From the NCBI GenBank assembly GCA_937859105.1, contig CALMAD010000005.1, forward strand, positions 1 through 5,385: DNA of 5,385 nt, in the 5' to 3' direction. The translations under genes and the position numbers were made by a program. Within the stretch, counting starts at the first letter, position 1; each line of letters opens with the position of its first letter. Positions 4,686 to 5,385 of this stretch are shown one piece after another. The DNA is from an uncultured Propionibacteriaceae bacterium (lineage in GTDB: Bacteria > Actinomycetota > Actinomycetes > Propionibacteriales > Propionibacteriaceae). The notes under the pieces were generated by a model. That model was given only the letters and a program-made list of their open reading frames with translations. It made no database searches and had not been told where the DNA came from.

Positions 4686-4785
4686 GGGCGCTGCGGAAAC
4701 TGCCTGAGGCGGGCGCTGCGGAAACGACCGGAGGCGGGCCCTGCGGAAACGGCCGGAGGCGGGCCCTGCAGAAACTGTCGGAGGC
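4686..4785. repeat. Four tandem 25-bp units containing CTGCGGAAAC
   Basis: Units lie at 4686-4710, 4711-4735, 4736-4760 and 4761-4785. Each starts GGGCGCTGCGGAAAC or GGGCCCTGCGGAAAC (CTGCAGAAAC in the last), continues with a more variable segment and ends in GAGGC. Units 2 and 3 differ at only two positions. The array ends 18 bp before the XRE start codon, where operators of autoregulated transcription factors are often found. The period is about 2.4 helical turns, so neighbouring units would not face the same side of B-form DNA. The lack of spacers between units rules out a CRISPR array. Confidence 0.9.
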
Positions 4786-4803
4786 GGATGAGAGGGTGCG
4801 TGC

Positions 4804-5385
4804 ATGGGGATGCTGACGACGTTGTACCGGGAGGCGCTCGCCGAGGGCCGGATGCAGCCGGAGCCGGATGAGGGTGGTCCGCTGCCGGTGTGGGAGCGGC
4901 CGGAGGACGGCCCGTTGTGGGATGACGCGACGCTCGGCGACGCGCTCCTGTCAGCGGAGCCAGGGGGTGTCCCGCTGTTGGACGTGCCGGCGCTGATCCG
5001 GCGTGTGCGGCGGCGGTTGGACGCCAGCCAGCGCGACCTGGCGGGCGTCCTGGGGGTGTCGCCGGGTGCGGTCGGCCGGTGGGAGAGCGGTTCGAGGACG
5101 CCGCCGCTCGCGCTGTTCGAGAGGCTGCTGCGCCTGGCCGGGCTCCGGATCATGGTGCTGGAGGACGAGGCGGCGCCGGCCCGTGAGAGCACGGTGGAGG
5201 GCTTCGGGGACGTGGATTCGGCGACCGATCGGGCCGGTCGGCGGTTTCCTGCGCATCTGGACGTCGCAGTCCACCACCATGCCGGATTCACGACGAGTGA
5301 TGAGCCGCCTGCCGGTGCCCCGCGGCGCGAGTTGCGGGATGCCCGGCGCGGGCGTCGACCGTTGGCGGAACGGCATCCAGATCGG
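4804..5385 (+). CDS. XRE-type helix-turn-helix protein, 3' end outside the window
   Basis: The frame is open from ATG 4804 to the window edge: 194 codons and no stop, so the gene is incomplete. An in-frame TGA at 4789-4791 limits the start to 4804 or ATG 4810; AGAGGG (4791-4796) is 7 nt from 4804 and favours it. Residues 1-60 are acidic, with WERPEDGPLWDDA (30-42), and contain no domain I recognise. Residues 64-115 form an XRE/Cro-like helix-turn-helix: IRRVRRRLDASQRDLAGVLG (65-84), then VSPGAVGRWESGSRTPP (85-101), with the usual SQ..LA and RWE.G.R.P residues. After an acidic LEDE, the C-terminal part has DRAGRRFPAHLDV (142-154) and then a basic stretch. Third codon positions are G/C-rich, as in a real gene. 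It is a DNA-binding regulator or possibly an antitoxin; the target and any partner downstream are unseen. Confidence 0.8.
   Translation, partial: MGMLTTLYREALAEGRMQPEPDEGGPLPVWERPEDGPLWDDATLGDALLSAEPGGVPLLDVPALIRRVRRRLDASQRDLAGVLGVSPGAVGRWESGSRTPPLALFERLLRLAGLRIMVLEDEAAPARESTVEGFGDVDSATDRAGRRFPAHLDVAVHHHAGFTTSDEPPAGAPRRELRDARRGRRPLAERHPDR

Larger units (their letters stand above)
4475..4803. other. Repeat-rich intergenic stretch between the uptake operon and the XRE gene
   Basis: No gene is supported here. In order it holds a bulged hairpin (4484-4510), a 17-bp tandem duplication (4501-4534), a second hairpin (4551-4572), the palindromic element copy B (4614-4658) and a four-unit 25-bp array (4686-4785). 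A frame open across 4496-4816 encodes low-complexity, repeat-derived sequence. The 25-bp unit is not a multiple of three, so it would be read in a different frame in each copy. Confidence 0.65.

Noticed and set aside
4686..4785. CRISPR array
   Set aside because: The 25-bp units abut each other with no unique spacers, and there is no cas gene.
4515..5376. Minus-strand frames opposite the XRE gene and its upstream array
   Set aside because: They are Ser/Arg/Pro-rich with no domain, and the plus strand carries a helix-turn-helix with a matching ribosome binding site.

Overview
The window looks like chromosomal DNA of a high-GC actinobacterium (Actinomycetota). It is very GC-rich by eye, third codon positions are almost always G or C, three of the five genes start with GTG, and the main operon is preceded by DtxR/IdeR-like iron boxes. 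I cannot place the genus with confidence.

Layout. Bases 1-60 hold the tail of an upstream transcription unit, ending in a perfect GC-rich hairpin (24-52). Bases 53-356 contain no convincing gene, but hold a 9-bp tandem array (83-163) and a palindromic element (216-260). Bases 357-428 are the control region of the operon: a plausible -35/-10 pair and three TTAGGG-type iron boxes at an exact 15-bp spacing. A leader of about 200 nt follows, made of a hairpin (426-464) and seven and a half copies of a 15-16 bp C/A-rich repeat (466-583). The ribosome binding site lies in the last, partial copy.

The core (594-4474) is a compact four-gene operon for ferric-siderophore uptake of the YclNOPQ/FatBCDE/CeuBCDE type. 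It encodes a lipoprotein siderophore receptor, two different FecCD-family permeases and an ATPase, with overlaps of 4, 11 and 4 bp. The lipoprotein captures the iron-siderophore complex outside the membrane, the two permeases form the channel, and the ATPase powers import. The iron boxes suggest repression when iron is plentiful. No siderophore biosynthesis gene is visible, so the substrate is not known from this window.

Bases 4475-4803 are non-coding and repeat-rich: a bulged hairpin that may end the operon, a 17-bp tandem duplication, a second copy of the palindromic element found upstream of the operon, and four tandem 25-bp units. These lead to an XRE-type helix-turn-helix gene (from 4804) that runs off the right edge.

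The transporter itself is a known family. The unusual parts are the repeat-structured control DNA, the related palindromes flanking the operon, a histidine every fifth residue in the N-terminal tail of one permease, and the repeat array in front of the XRE gene.
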